This document shows, in pieces, positions 1 to 6,488 of a DNA stretch of 6,986 bases (within the stretch, counting starts at the first letter, position 1; each line of letters starts with the position of its first letter). The stretch covers positions 29,455-36,440 of the forward strand of contig PAOV01000017.1 of NCBI GenBank assembly GCA_002708145.1. Direction: 5' to 3'. The notes beneath the pieces are model-generated. The model ran no database searches. It was not told where the DNA came from and saw only the letters and a program-made list of their open reading frames with translations. A program made the translations under genes and the position numbers. This stretch comes from Chloroflexota bacterium. Its GTDB lineage: Bacteria; Chloroflexota; Dehalococcoidia; Lucifugimonadales; Lucifugimonadaceae.

Positions 1-9
1 ATTCAACAT

Positions 10-1680
10 TTAGTCCTTAAATTTTGAGTTTTCTAAATCAATTACTGATTCATCGAGTTTTATAAATAATGTTTTTACGTTCTTAAGTCTTGTTTTTGAT
101 GGTATTGGTCGAATTTTCCAACCATCTTTTAGTGTATCGCTTTGATCGAAAATCATATTATGTATTTTATCTGCAGTCTTAGGTAAAAAAGGGTACATTG
201 CTGTTCCTAGCGTTACAATTATATTACACCCTACCCATAAACTAGTAGAACATAAATTTTTATCTTTCTTAACTAGTTTCCAGGGTTCTTTTTTATCTAT
301 ATATTTATTACCTTCTCTAGCAAGTAACATCATGTGATTTAATGCTTTACGAAACTTCCTAGAATCTATACTCATTTCAATTTCATCTAAAGTATTTTTG
401 CATAAATCAAGTAAAACTTGATCATCTTCATTTATAGAAATAGGATCAGGTATTATACCATCGTAGTTTTTATTTATGATATTTAATATTCTATTTACAA
501 AGTTACCTAGTGTTGCAACTAGCTCATTATTATTACTTTCAACAAATCCCTTCCAAGTAAACTCAGAATCAGAGGTTTCAGGCATAATTTTTGTAAGATA
601 GTATCTTAAGGGCTCTGCCTCGTATCTTTCCAAAAAATCTCTGACCCAAACAGCATGTCCTTTACTTTTTGAAAAGTCTAAGCCTCCTAAATTTAAATAT
701 TCATTTGCAACAACATCTGTTGGCAGGTTTAATCCTTCATATCCTAGTAGAATTGCTGGCCAAATAATAGTATGAAAAGGTATATTGTCTTTTCCTTGAA
801 AATAGTAAGTTTCACCATCATCATCAATCCACCATTTTTTCCATAAATCTTTATCACCTTGTTTCATAGCCCAACTTTTTGTTGCTGAAAAGTACCCTAT
901 AACTGCCTCAAACCATACATAAATACTTTTTGAATTATATTTTTTATCTTCAACTGGTACAGAAATCCCCCAATTTATATCTCTTGTAATTGCCCTGTCA
1001 TGTAGACCTTCTTTGATCATACCTAGTGATTGATTGACAACATTTGGTCTCCAATCAGTTCTAGTTTTTATCCATTCTTTTAAGTTTTTTTCAAAAAAGC
1101 TTAACTTAATAAATTTGTGGGTGGTTTCTTTAAATATTGGTGTAGAATCATCTCTAACACTTTTAATGTTTACAAGATCAATTGGGTCTAAAGTTACTCC
1201 ACATGTATCACACTGATCTCCTCTGGCTTTAGTTTCGTCACAATGAGGGCATTCTCCATAAACAAATCTATCAGGGAGAAAACGTTGTTCTTCTTCTGAA
1301 AAAGGCATAGATTGAGTTTGTTCATATAATAGATTTTTGTTTTGAAGTTTTAAGAACATATCATGTACTACAGCTTCGTGCTCTTTTGTATGAGTATTTG
1401 TATATAGGTCATATGAGAATCCCATATCTGATAATGCTTTTTCCCAAATTTTGTGGTATTTCGTTGCTATTTTTTCAGGTGTTGTGCCCTCATCTATAGC
1501 TTTTAATGCTGTGGGAGTTCCATGCATATCTGATCCAGATACCATAACAACATTATTACCAGCGATTCTATGAAACCTAGCAAAGATATCAGCTGACATG
1601 TTCATGCCTGCTATATGTCCTAGATGGGGTTCACCATTTACATATGGCCACGCTACACCTACGAGGATATTCCTTCTCAA
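10..1680 (-). CDS. metG: Methionyl-tRNA synthetase (MetRS), short form, TTG start
   Basis: Class I aminoacyl-tRNA synthetase that charges tRNA-Met with methionine in the cytoplasm. Visible in the 556-residue product: the HIGH-type motif HLGH at 19-22; a zinc knuckle with Cys144, Cys147, Cys157 and Cys160 (C-x2-C-x9-C-x2-C, single-knuckle form); the FQGKDN segment at 294-299; and the KMSKS-loop equivalent FSKSKG at 336-341. An anticodon-binding helical domain follows (about 355-540). The protein ends near 556, so the C-terminal EMAP/Trbp111-like tRNA-binding domain of the roughly 677-residue E. coli enzyme is absent; such short forms are common. The start is TTG: the first in-frame ATG (Met26) lies after HLGH and would remove the active site, and an AAGGAA ribosome site sits 5 nt before the TTG. 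It is the last visible gene of the lipA-rsmI-metG run. Identification is secure. Confidence 0.97.
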   Translation of the reverse strand: MRRNILVGVAWPYVNGEPHLGHIAGMNMSADIFARFHRIAGNNVVMVSGSDMHGTPTALKAIDEGTTPEKIATKYHKIWEKALSDMGFSYDLYTNTHTKEHEAVVHDMFLKLQNKNLLYEQTQSMPFSEEEQRFLPDRFVYGECPHCDETKARGDQCDTCGVTLDPIDLVNIKSVRDDSTPIFKETTHKFIKLSFFEKNLKEWIKTRTDWRPNVVNQSLGMIKEGLHDRAITRDINWGISVPVEDKKYNSKSIYVWFEAVIGYFSATKSWAMKQGDKDLWKKWWIDDDGETYYFQGKDNIPFHTIIWPAILLGYEGLNLPTDVVANEYLNLGGLDFSKSKGHAVWVRDFLERYEAEPLRYYLTKIMPETSDSEFTWKGFVESNNNELVATLGNFVNRILNIINKNYDGIIPDPISINEDDQVLLDLCKNTLDEIEMSIDSRKFRKALNHMMLLAREGNKYIDKKEPWKLVKKDKNLCSTSLWVGCNIIVTLGTAMYPFLPKTADKIHNMIFDQSDTLKDGWKIRPIPSKTRLKNVKTLFIKLDESVIDLENSKFKD

Positions 1681-1685
1681 CTTTA

Positions 1686-1691
1686 TTCCTT
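1686..1691 (-). promoter_or_regulatory. Shine-Dalgarno AAGGAA deciding the metG TTG start
   Basis: On the minus strand AAGGAA lies 5 nt upstream of the TTG codon at 1678-1680. No ATG lies at comparable spacing, and the family's N-terminal sequence begins right at this TTG, so this site supports the non-ATG start. Confidence 0.7.
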
Positions 1692-1700
1692 ATAAATTTT

Positions 1701-1712
1701 ATTATAATTATA
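1701..1712 (-). promoter_or_regulatory. Possible internal -10 elements upstream of metG
   Basis: Two adjacent TATAAT hexamers occur on the minus strand (1707-1712, then 1701-1706) in the 55-bp rsmI-metG gap. They form part of a 12-bp palindrome at 1702-1713. The upstream -35 match is poor (TTAATG, 18 bp before the second hexamer). In DNA this AT-rich such hexamers arise easily by chance. If real, metG could be transcribed separately from lipA-rsmI. Confidence 0.25.
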
Positions 1713-1735
1713 AACCTAATTTAACATTAATACTT

Positions 1736-2560
1736 TTATGGTGAATCTAAAAATAATTTATATGCTGAATTTTTTGAGATATTGAAATTTTCTGAAATGA
1801 TTCTAGAAACTACTTTTCCAGGGATATTTTCATTTTTCATTGTTTTTATTATTTTTTCAATTTCATCACTTTTGATCAGGTGTTTATTTATCGTTTTATT
1901 TCCGTTTATAACAATTACAAATTCGCCTTTAGTATTTTCATCGTGAAAAATTTGTTTGATTTTTTTTGCTTTACCATGAATAAAAGTTTCAAAAATTTTA
2001 GTAATTTCTTTTGCTACGAATATTTCTCTATTAGGCATTATTTTTTCAATATATTCAAGAGTTTTGTTAAATCTATGGGGTGACTCAAACATTATCGTAG
2101 GAATAGTAGTTTTTTCAATTTCTGTTAGTTTTTCTTTTTTAGCTTTTAGTTTTTTCGGAAGAAAGCCAATAAATTGAAATTCATTGCTTGAAATTCCTGA
2201 AACAGAGAATGCAGCAATTAGTGAAGATGCCCCAGGTATAGGAATTACTTTATGATTATTTTTTTTTGCTAGGCTTATTAGAAATGATCCTGGGTCGCAT
2301 ATTCCTGGTGTTCCTGCATCAGAAATAAGTGCTATATCATTATCAACTAATAAATCTAGTATATAGTTTACATCTTTTTCTTTTGAATGGTCATTATATT
2401 GAATAATTTTTCCACTATAGTCAATTTTAGTTAGTAACTTTTTGCTGTTATTTGTGTTCTCAGCAAGTATGATTTTTATATTTTTTAATATTTTTTTTGC
2501 TCTAATAGTAATATCTTCTAAATTACCTATAGGAGTTGCAACAATATATAGGTTTGACAT
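1736..2560 (-). CDS. rsmI: 16S rRNA (cytidine1402-2'-O)-methyltransferase RsmI
   Basis: SAM-dependent tetrapyrrole-methylase-fold enzyme that 2'-O-methylates C1402 in the decoding centre of 16S rRNA. The 274 residues show the family signatures in order: VATPIGNLEDIT at 7-18, ALISDAGTPGICDPG at 77-91 (SAM-binding region), PIPGASSL at 107-114, GFLPKK at 132-137, FESPHR at 158-163 and GEFVIVING at 212-220. A small C-terminal helical domain follows (about 232-270), matching the usual length of about 280. The usual E-D-T-R stretch after the first domain helix reads E-N-T-N here (residues 34-37), and the usual LISDPG appears as GICDPG. The ATG is 4 bp after the lipA stop, so translation is probably coupled to lipA. 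No strong ribosome site is visible. The family call is secure; activity despite the substitution is inferred. Confidence 0.95.
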   Translation of the reverse strand: MSNLYIVATPIGNLEDITIRAKKILKNIKIILAENTNNSKKLLTKIDYSGKIIQYNDHSKEKDVNYILDLLVDNDIALISDAGTPGICDPGSFLISLAKKNNHKVIPIPGASSLIAAFSVSGISSNEFQFIGFLPKKLKAKKEKLTEIEKTTIPTIMFESPHRFNKTLEYIEKIMPNREIFVAKEITKIFETFIHGKAKKIKQIFHDENTKGEFVIVINGNKTINKHLIKSDEIEKIIKTMKNENIPGKVVSRIISENFNISKNSAYKLFLDSP

Positions 2561-2564
2561 GGTA

Positions 2565-3482
2565 CTATTTCGAATGATTTAGTAGATTTTCTAATGCTGC
2601 ATTGTGTTGTTCGTCAGCATGATATGAGCTTCTTACTAAAGGCCCAGAAGCTACATGTTTAAAACCTAGATCAAGCCCAATTTTTTCCAAATCCTTAAAT
2701 TCTTTGGGAGTATAAAATTTTATTAGAGGATGATGGTTTTTAGAAGGTCTGAGATATTGTCCTATTGTTAGGAGGTCACAATTAACTGTTCTTAAGTCAT
2801 TCATAGTTTCAATTATTTCTGAGAAAGTTTCGCCCAAACCTACCATCATACCTGATTTTGTGGGCATGTATTTATTTATTTTCTTTACATTGCTTAATAA
2901 TCTTAGTGACAAGTCGTAGTTTCCTCGAGGCCTGACTTTTTTAAATACTCTTCTAGTTGTTTCAATATTATGGTTAAGTACATCTGGTTTAGCATTTACA
3001 ACTTTTTTTAGAGAGTTTAAGTCACCTTCGAAATCCGGTATTAATACCTCAATTTTACATTCTGGGTTTATTTTTTTTGAGTTTAATATTGTTTCAGTAA
3101 AAATGTTTGATCCATAATCTTCTAAATCGTCTCTATCAACTGAGGTAATGACGGCATATTTTAATTCCATATTTTTAATTGTTTGAGAAACTCTTATAGG
3201 TTCGGATTTGTCAACTGAAATAGGCCAGCCAGTTTTTACGTTGCAGTATGAACATGCTCTTGTACAAGTATCCCCAAGAATCATGAAAGTTGCCGTCCCC
3301 CTGTCCCAGCACTCACCAATATTAGGGCAAGCAGCTTCTTCGCAAACTGTATTTAATTTAAAATTTTCAATTTTTTTCTTTATTGAAAGATATTTTTCAG
3401 ATCCAGGTGCTTTAACTTTAAACCATTCAGGTAATCTTCTAGTTACAGGAGATTTATTTTTTTCTTTTGGTTCAGGTATCAT
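2565..3482 (-). CDS. lipA: Lipoyl synthase (radical SAM)
   Basis: Inserts two sulfur atoms at C6 and C8 of protein-bound octanoyl groups, making the lipoyl cofactor of 2-oxoacid dehydrogenases and the glycine cleavage system. Both [4Fe-4S] sites are visible in the 305-residue protein. The auxiliary, sulfur-donating cluster uses Cys47, Cys52 and Cys58 (C-x4-C-x5-C) and is completed by the C-terminal RSSYHA motif at 284-289. The radical-SAM cluster uses Cys73, Cys77 and Cys80 (C-x3-C-x2-C). The conserved TSVDRDDL lies at 113-120 and the HNIETT segment at 171-176. Length is normal for the family. No octanoyl or lipoate transferase (lipB, lipM, lplA) lies beside it here; the next genes serve rRNA modification and tRNA charging, so the linkage looks incidental. 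It is the first gene of the minus-strand block. The ATG at 3480-3482 lacks a Shine-Dalgarno and may be near the transcription start. Confidence 0.97.
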   Translation of the reverse strand: MIPEPKEKNKSPVTRRLPEWFKVKAPGSEKYLSIKKKIENFKLNTVCEEAACPNIGECWDRGTATFMILGDTCTRACSYCNVKTGWPISVDKSEPIRVSQTIKNMELKYAVITSVDRDDLEDYGSNIFTETILNSKKINPECKIEVLIPDFEGDLNSLKKVVNAKPDVLNHNIETTRRVFKKVRPRGNYDLSLRLLSNVKKINKYMPTKSGMMVGLGETFSEIIETMNDLRTVNCDLLTIGQYLRPSKNHHPLIKFYTPKEFKDLEKIGLDLGFKHVASGPLVRSSYHADEQHNAALENLLNHSK

Positions 3483-3522
3483 TATTTTATATTTTATAGT
3501 TAATTTTTCTATAATGAAACAA
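3483..3522 (-). promoter_or_regulatory. Candidate lipA promoter, possibly leaderless
   Basis: On the minus strand TATAAA (3493-3498) is preceded, 18 bp upstream, by TTGTTT (3517-3522), a weak -35 match. A start about 6-7 nt after this -10 would fall some 4-5 nt before the lipA ATG, which has no Shine-Dalgarno. Leaderless or near-leaderless translation would fit. The region is AT-rich, so the promoter call is tentative. Confidence 0.3.
3486..3515 (+). promoter_or_regulatory. Candidate promoter for the rlmD-maf-tatBC block
   Basis: A consensus -10 TATAAT lies at 3510-3515, with TTTATA at 3486-3491 (4 of 6 to TTGACA, 18-bp spacing) as a possible -35. A start near 3522 would give a 5' leader of about 26 nt without an obvious ribosome site. 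It overlaps the candidate lipA promoter, so the two divergent units may share this 65-bp region. Confidence 0.4.
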
Positions 3523-3547
3523 AGATAGAGTAAAATTAAATTTAAAT

Positions 3548-4801
3548 ATGGGAAAAAGAAAACGAAGAAAATATTATAAAGGTCCTGATATTACATCAGA
3601 TATTGAATTATATCCTGGAGATATATTTGAGTTAATTGTAGATAAAATAATAGATTCTGGAGAAGGATTGACATTTATAGGTAATAATGTTCCTGTAATT
3701 ATTTTAGGGGCTATTGATGGAGAAAAACTAAAAGTTAAGGTACTAAAGAAATATCCAGAAAAATTCATTTGTACTATAGAAGAAATAATTTCTCCCAGTA
3801 AGTATAGGACATCACCTGAGTGTAAATTTTTTGGTCAGTGCACTGGTTGCCAATGGCAGCATATTGATTATTCTTTTCAGCTGGAATTAAAGAAAAAAAG
3901 AATAGAAAATGAATTGAAAAATTATAAAAATATTTCACATTTAAAAATTTCAGATACTATTCCGAGTGACAAAAAATTTTATTATAGAAATCATGCGCGA
4001 TTTACAGCAAATAAAGATAACAACTCTTCAAATTTAGGTTATGTTAATATGTACTCAAGGAATTTTGTAAAAATTGATGAATGCATGATTATGGATAAAA
4101 AAATCAATAATTTTCTTAGAAGTATTCAGGAGCAGATTTCAGGTAAAACTCAAGTTAGTATAAGAACCGCAATAAATAATGATTCATATATTATTCAACC
4201 AAAGCTAGAATTAGAATCATCTGGAATATTTTCTGGTCAAAAATATTATGATGAGAAAGTAAGAGGAACCAATTTTAGAATAGCAGGAGCCTCATTTTTC
4301 CAGGTAAATATTCAGCAATTATCTAAAGCTATTGATGAAATTAGAGAATTTTTACAACTTTCTGGTGATGAAATTCTTGTTGATGCATACTCTGGTGTTG
4401 GAGTATTTAGCATTTTATTATCACCTTTTGTTAAGTATGTTTATGGTATTGAAGAATCATACTCAGCTATCCAAGATGCAAAATACAACTCCAAAAATCT
4501 TAAAAATATAGAATTTATAATGGGAAAAACAGAGGATGTTTTGTTTGATTGGACAAAAGATATAGACTATCTTTTGCTAGATCCTCCAAGAATAGGTTGT
4601 CACGAAAATGTCTTAAGAGCTGTTAGGAAAATAAAACCAAAAAAAATTATAATTTTGTCATGTGAACCTAAATTTTTTGCTAGAGATTTATCAATATTAT
4701 GTGAGGACAATCTTTTTAAAGTAGAAAAAATTATACCACTTGATATGTTTCCTCAAACAAAACATACAGAAATAATTGCATATTTATCTAATGAACAATA
4801 G
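3548..4801 (+). CDS. rlmD: RlmD/RumA-type 23S rRNA (uracil-5-)methyltransferase
   Basis: Class I SAM-dependent enzyme of the TrmA/RlmC/RlmD family, which makes 5-methyluridine in RNA (RlmD acts on U1939 of 23S rRNA). The 417 residues contain a very basic N-terminus (GKRKRRK), a TRAM RNA-binding domain (about 23-82), and a [4Fe-4S] site from Cys92, Cys98 and Cys101 (C-x5-C-x2-C) with Cys179 as the likely fourth ligand. The methyltransferase domain has FFQVN at 250-254, the SAM loop YSGVGVF at 281-287, DPPR at 345-348, the catalytic nucleophile Cys372 in SCEP, and the terminal HTE with Glu408 as likely general base. The cluster and TRAM domain favour RlmD-like over TrmA, but which uridine is modified (RlmD, RlmC or dual RlmCD) cannot be read from sequence. 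No Shine-Dalgarno is visible before the ATG. maf follows after 8 bp. Confidence 0.92.
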   Translation: MGKRKRRKYYKGPDITSDIELYPGDIFELIVDKIIDSGEGLTFIGNNVPVIILGAIDGEKLKVKVLKKYPEKFICTIEEIISPSKYRTSPECKFFGQCTGCQWQHIDYSFQLELKKKRIENELKNYKNISHLKISDTIPSDKKFYYRNHARFTANKDNNSSNLGYVNMYSRNFVKIDECMIMDKKINNFLRSIQEQISGKTQVSIRTAINNDSYIIQPKLELESSGIFSGQKYYDEKVRGTNFRIAGASFFQVNIQQLSKAIDEIREFLQLSGDEILVDAYSGVGVFSILLSPFVKYVYGIEESYSAIQDAKYNSKNLKNIEFIMGKTEDVLFDWTKDIDYLLLDPPRIGCHENVLRAVRKIKPKKIIILSCEPKFFARDLSILCEDNLFKVEKIIPLDMFPQTKHTEIIAYLSNEQ

Positions 4802-4809
4802 AATATATT

Positions 4810-5433
4810 ATGGCAATTTTTGATTCACTAATTTTAGGTTCTTCATCACCTAGGCGAGAGAAATTCTTATTAGATTTAGGTGTGAAAATTCAAAAGGTTA
4901 AACACTATATTAATGAACATGATTTGATAAGTGAAAATTATTCATTCGAGGAAAATGTTAAAAAAATTTCAATAGCTAAAAACCAATATATCTATAATAC
5001 TTTAGATATTAAAAATAAGGAAAATTATGTGCTAACAGCAGATACGCTTGTTTGGAATTCAAAATTTTTTTTTCCTAAGCCTAAAAATCTATTTGATGCA
5101 AAAAATATGCTTCGTCAGTTGAAAAATCATTCTCATTTTGTTACTACTGCAATTTGTTTGAGAAAAAATGAAAATTACGAAGTTAGTTATGAAACTTCTA
5201 AGGTAGTTATGAAAAATTTTAGTGATAAATATTTAACAAATTATATAAATTCTAATGATGTTCTATCTAAAGCTGGTTCATATGGAATTCAAGATGATAA
5301 ATTTAATTTAGTAAAAAGTTATTCTGGTTGTTACAATAATGTAGTAGGTTTACCAGTGTGTAGATTACTAAAATTATTTAAGAAAATGAACTTTAGGATT
5401 TATAATGAAATAGTGTGTGAAAAACATGCTTAA
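4810..5433 (+). CDS. maf: Maf family nucleoside triphosphate pyrophosphatase
   Basis: Maf proteins hydrolyse non-canonical or standard pyrimidine NTPs (dTTP, UTP, modified bases) to monophosphates. In some bacteria they influence septum formation. The 207-residue protein has the N-terminal LGSSSPRR signature (9-16, phosphate-binding arginines 15-16), the catalytic TADTLV at 76-81 with Asp78, a KPKN stretch at 90-93, the helix followed by H-x-V-TTA at 109-114 (HFVTTA), KAGSYGIQ at 154-161 and NNVVGLP at 176-182. Length is typical (about 190-210). Subtype (dTTP/UTP, YhdE-like, or m7GTP, YceF-like) cannot be fixed. It begins 8 bp after the rlmD stop with no clear ribosome site, so coupled translation is likely. 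The tail after residue 190 is unusually basic and is probably not conserved. Confidence 0.93.
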   Translation: MAIFDSLILGSSSPRREKFLLDLGVKIQKVKHYINEHDLISENYSFEENVKKISIAKNQYIYNTLDIKNKENYVLTADTLVWNSKFFFPKPKNLFDAKNMLRQLKNHSHFVTTAICLRKNENYEVSYETSKVVMKNFSDKYLTNYINSNDVLSKAGSYGIQDDKFNLVKSYSGCYNNVVGLPVCRLLKLFKKMNFRIYNEIVCEKHA

Positions 5434-5438
5434 GTATT

Positions 5439-5443
5439 GAGGT
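5439..5443 (+). promoter_or_regulatory. Shine-Dalgarno GAGGT of the TatB-like gene
   Basis: GAGGT lies 9 nt before the ATG at 5452-5454, in the 18-bp gap after maf. The three upstream genes on this strand and in the divergent block (lipA, rlmD, maf) lack such a site, so it supports independent initiation here. Confidence 0.6.
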
Positions 5444-5451
5444 ATATATAA

Positions 5452-5763
5452 ATGAATTTTTTTGGTGTTGGTGGATTTGAATTTTTATTAATAATTTTTA
5501 TTGCTTTATTTTTCTTAGGGCCCAAGAGATTAATTTTTGGTTTAAGAAAAATGAGATTATTATATACCCAGTTAAAAAAACAAAGAGACGAATTAATTTC
5601 AATTGTGACCGAAGCTGTTGATATAGAAGAATTAAAAAAACTGGACCCCTTAAACGATATAAAAAAAGATATAAAAAAAATTGAATCATCTACAAAATTA
5701 GATCAAATTATTGATCAGGTTAATGATCCATTTGATAATAAAAATAAGGATAAAAACTCTTGA
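5452..5763 (+). CDS. tatB: Sec-independent translocase subunit, TatB-like (TatA/TatB family)
   Basis: Membrane component of the twin-arginine translocase, which exports folded proteins. TatB forms the substrate receptor with TatC. The 103 residues show one N-terminal transmembrane helix (about 8-23), then the hinge GPKRL at 23-27, then a long amphipathic, lysine-rich helix (28-65) and a charged, low-complexity tail. Glu10 in the membrane segment and the GP hinge match TatB better than TatA, as does adjacency to tatC. The second small Tat protein in this window (6481-6645) is clearly TatA-like, which strengthens a TatB role here. The proline normally ending the hinge (GPxRLP) is Ile28 here. 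Family membership is secure; TatB versus a second TatA is an inference. Its TGA stop overlaps the tatC start (TTGA). Confidence 0.85.
   Translation: MNFFGVGGFEFLLIIFIALFFLGPKRLIFGLRKMRLLYTQLKKQRDELISIVTEAVDIEELKKLDPLNDIKKDIKKIESSTKLDQIIDQVNDPFDNKNKDKNS
5656..5679 (+). repeat. 12-bp tandem duplication inside tatB
   Basis: Two adjacent copies of a GATATAAAAAAA unit (5656-5667 and 5668-5679) encode D-I-K-K twice (residues 69-76) in the charged helix. The unit length keeps the frame. The long A runs (7 and 8) are sites where replication slippage or a sequencing error could arise. Confidence 0.7.
5746..5750 (+). promoter_or_regulatory. Shine-Dalgarno AAGGA deciding the tatC TTG start
   Basis: AAGGA lies inside the end of tatB, 9 nt before the TTG at 5760-5762. 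The nearest in-frame ATG codons (5772, 5775, 5784) would be 21 nt or more away, so the spacing favours the TTG, which also overlaps the tatB stop. Confidence 0.55.
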
Positions 5764-6476
5764 ATGATAAGATGATGTCAATAATGGAACATTTGGATGA
5801 GCTAAAAAAAAGGATGTTTAGAGTTTTTTTATTGGCACTAATTTTTTCAGTGATTTCTCTATTTTTTTATAAACAAATTTTCAACTTTTTCACCTTAAAT
5901 GTAGATACTATTATTCAGGATAATGGAGGTGTTATAGCTATTCAAAAAATAACAGAAGGTTGGGTTGTTGCTGCAAAACTAGCTATAACATTTGGTGTCA
6001 TAATAACTTTACCTTATTTTTTTTGGGAGTTATCAATGTTTTTTAAACCAGCTTTAAAGCAAAATGAACAAAAATACATTTTTATACTTGTGCCATTTTC
6101 ACTTATATCTTTTTGTATAGGGGCTTTATTTGCTTATATTGTAGTAATACCAAGGCTAGTAAATTTTTTAATAAAATTGTCAAAAGATATTGGAGAGCCT
6201 GTAATAATGGTGGCGCCATTAATTTCTCAAATGGTAACTTTTATTTTTTGGTTAGGAATAATTTTTGAACTCCCAATAATAATGTTCTTGTTGGCGAAAA
6301 TTCAATTGGTGACCTATTCATCATTAAAAAAATTTAGAAGGTGGATGATTTTGTTTGCTTTTATTTTTGGAGCGTTGATTACTCCAACAGACCCAATTTC
6401 ACAAATTCTAGTTGCTATACCAGTGATGTTACTATTTGAAATTGGCATGCTTTTGGTAAGAGTTGGAGAAAAATAA
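5760..6476 (+). CDS. tatC: Sec-independent translocase subunit TatC
   Basis: Multi-spanning inner-membrane core of the twin-arginine translocase; with TatB it binds the RR signal peptide, then recruits TatA. The 238 residues predict the usual six membrane helices (roughly 20-38, 70-90, 107-130, 155-178, 194-207 and 214-232). Conserved points are visible: HLDELKKR at 11-18 (cytoplasmic N-terminus, Glu14), F94-x-x-P97-A-L with Glu103 in the first cytoplasmic loop (signal-peptide contact), FELP with Glu170, and ITPTDPISQ with Asp211. Length is typical. The TTG start overlaps the tatB stop by 4 bp (TTGA) and has a well-spaced AAGGA. An ATG at 5772 or 5775 is an alternative that would remove only four or five residues. 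It is the last gene of the plus-strand block and converges on tatA with 4 bp between stops. Confidence 0.96.
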   Translation: MNDKMMSIMEHLDELKKRMFRVFLLALIFSVISLFFYKQIFNFFTLNVDTIIQDNGGVIAIQKITEGWVVAAKLAITFGVIITLPYFFWELSMFFKPALKQNEQKYIFILVPFSLISFCIGALFAYIVVIPRLVNFLIKLSKDIGEPVIMVAPLISQMVTFIFWLGIIFELPIIMFLLAKIQLVTYSSLKKFRRWMILFAFIFGALITPTDPISQILVAIPVMLLFEIGMLLVRVGEK

Positions 6477-6488
6477 TAAATTATTTTT
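6469..6488. terminator. AT-only palindrome between converging tatC and tatA stops
   Basis: A perfect 9-bp inverted repeat (6469-6477 against 6480-6488) spans both stop codons and is followed by a T-rich run on the plus strand. The stem contains no G or C, so it would be a weak hairpin. It may serve as a bidirectional transcription end, or simply reflect base composition. Confidence 0.3.

Noticed and set aside
1034..1216. Plus-strand frame antisense to metG
   Set aside because: Shadow of the MetRS catalytic and zinc-domain coding; no independent support.
10..1680. MetRS truncation or degradation suggested by the missing C-terminal tRNA-binding domain
   Set aside because: All catalytic, zinc and anticodon-binding parts are intact, and many bacterial MetRS lack that appended domain, so this is a normal short form.
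1702..1713. 12-bp palindrome TTATAATTATAA as an operator site
   Set aside because: In a gap made almost only of A and T such a palindrome is expected by chance, and it is explained equally well by tandem -10-like hexamers.
1880..2083. Plus-strand open frame antisense to rsmI, rich in Phe, Tyr and Asn
   Set aside because: The composition is what the complement of lysine- and glutamate-rich coding gives; rsmI on the other strand is secure.
3208..3528. Plus-strand open frame of 106 codons antisense to lipA and reaching into the intergenic region
   Set aside because: It lies almost wholly opposite the well-supported lipA, has no recognisable domain and no ribosome site; it is a shadow frame.
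5498..5689. Minus-strand frame antisense to tatB with a hydrophobic stretch that could pass for a small membrane protein
   Set aside because: It is the complement of the TatB membrane helix and lysine-rich region; no start context and no family resemblance.
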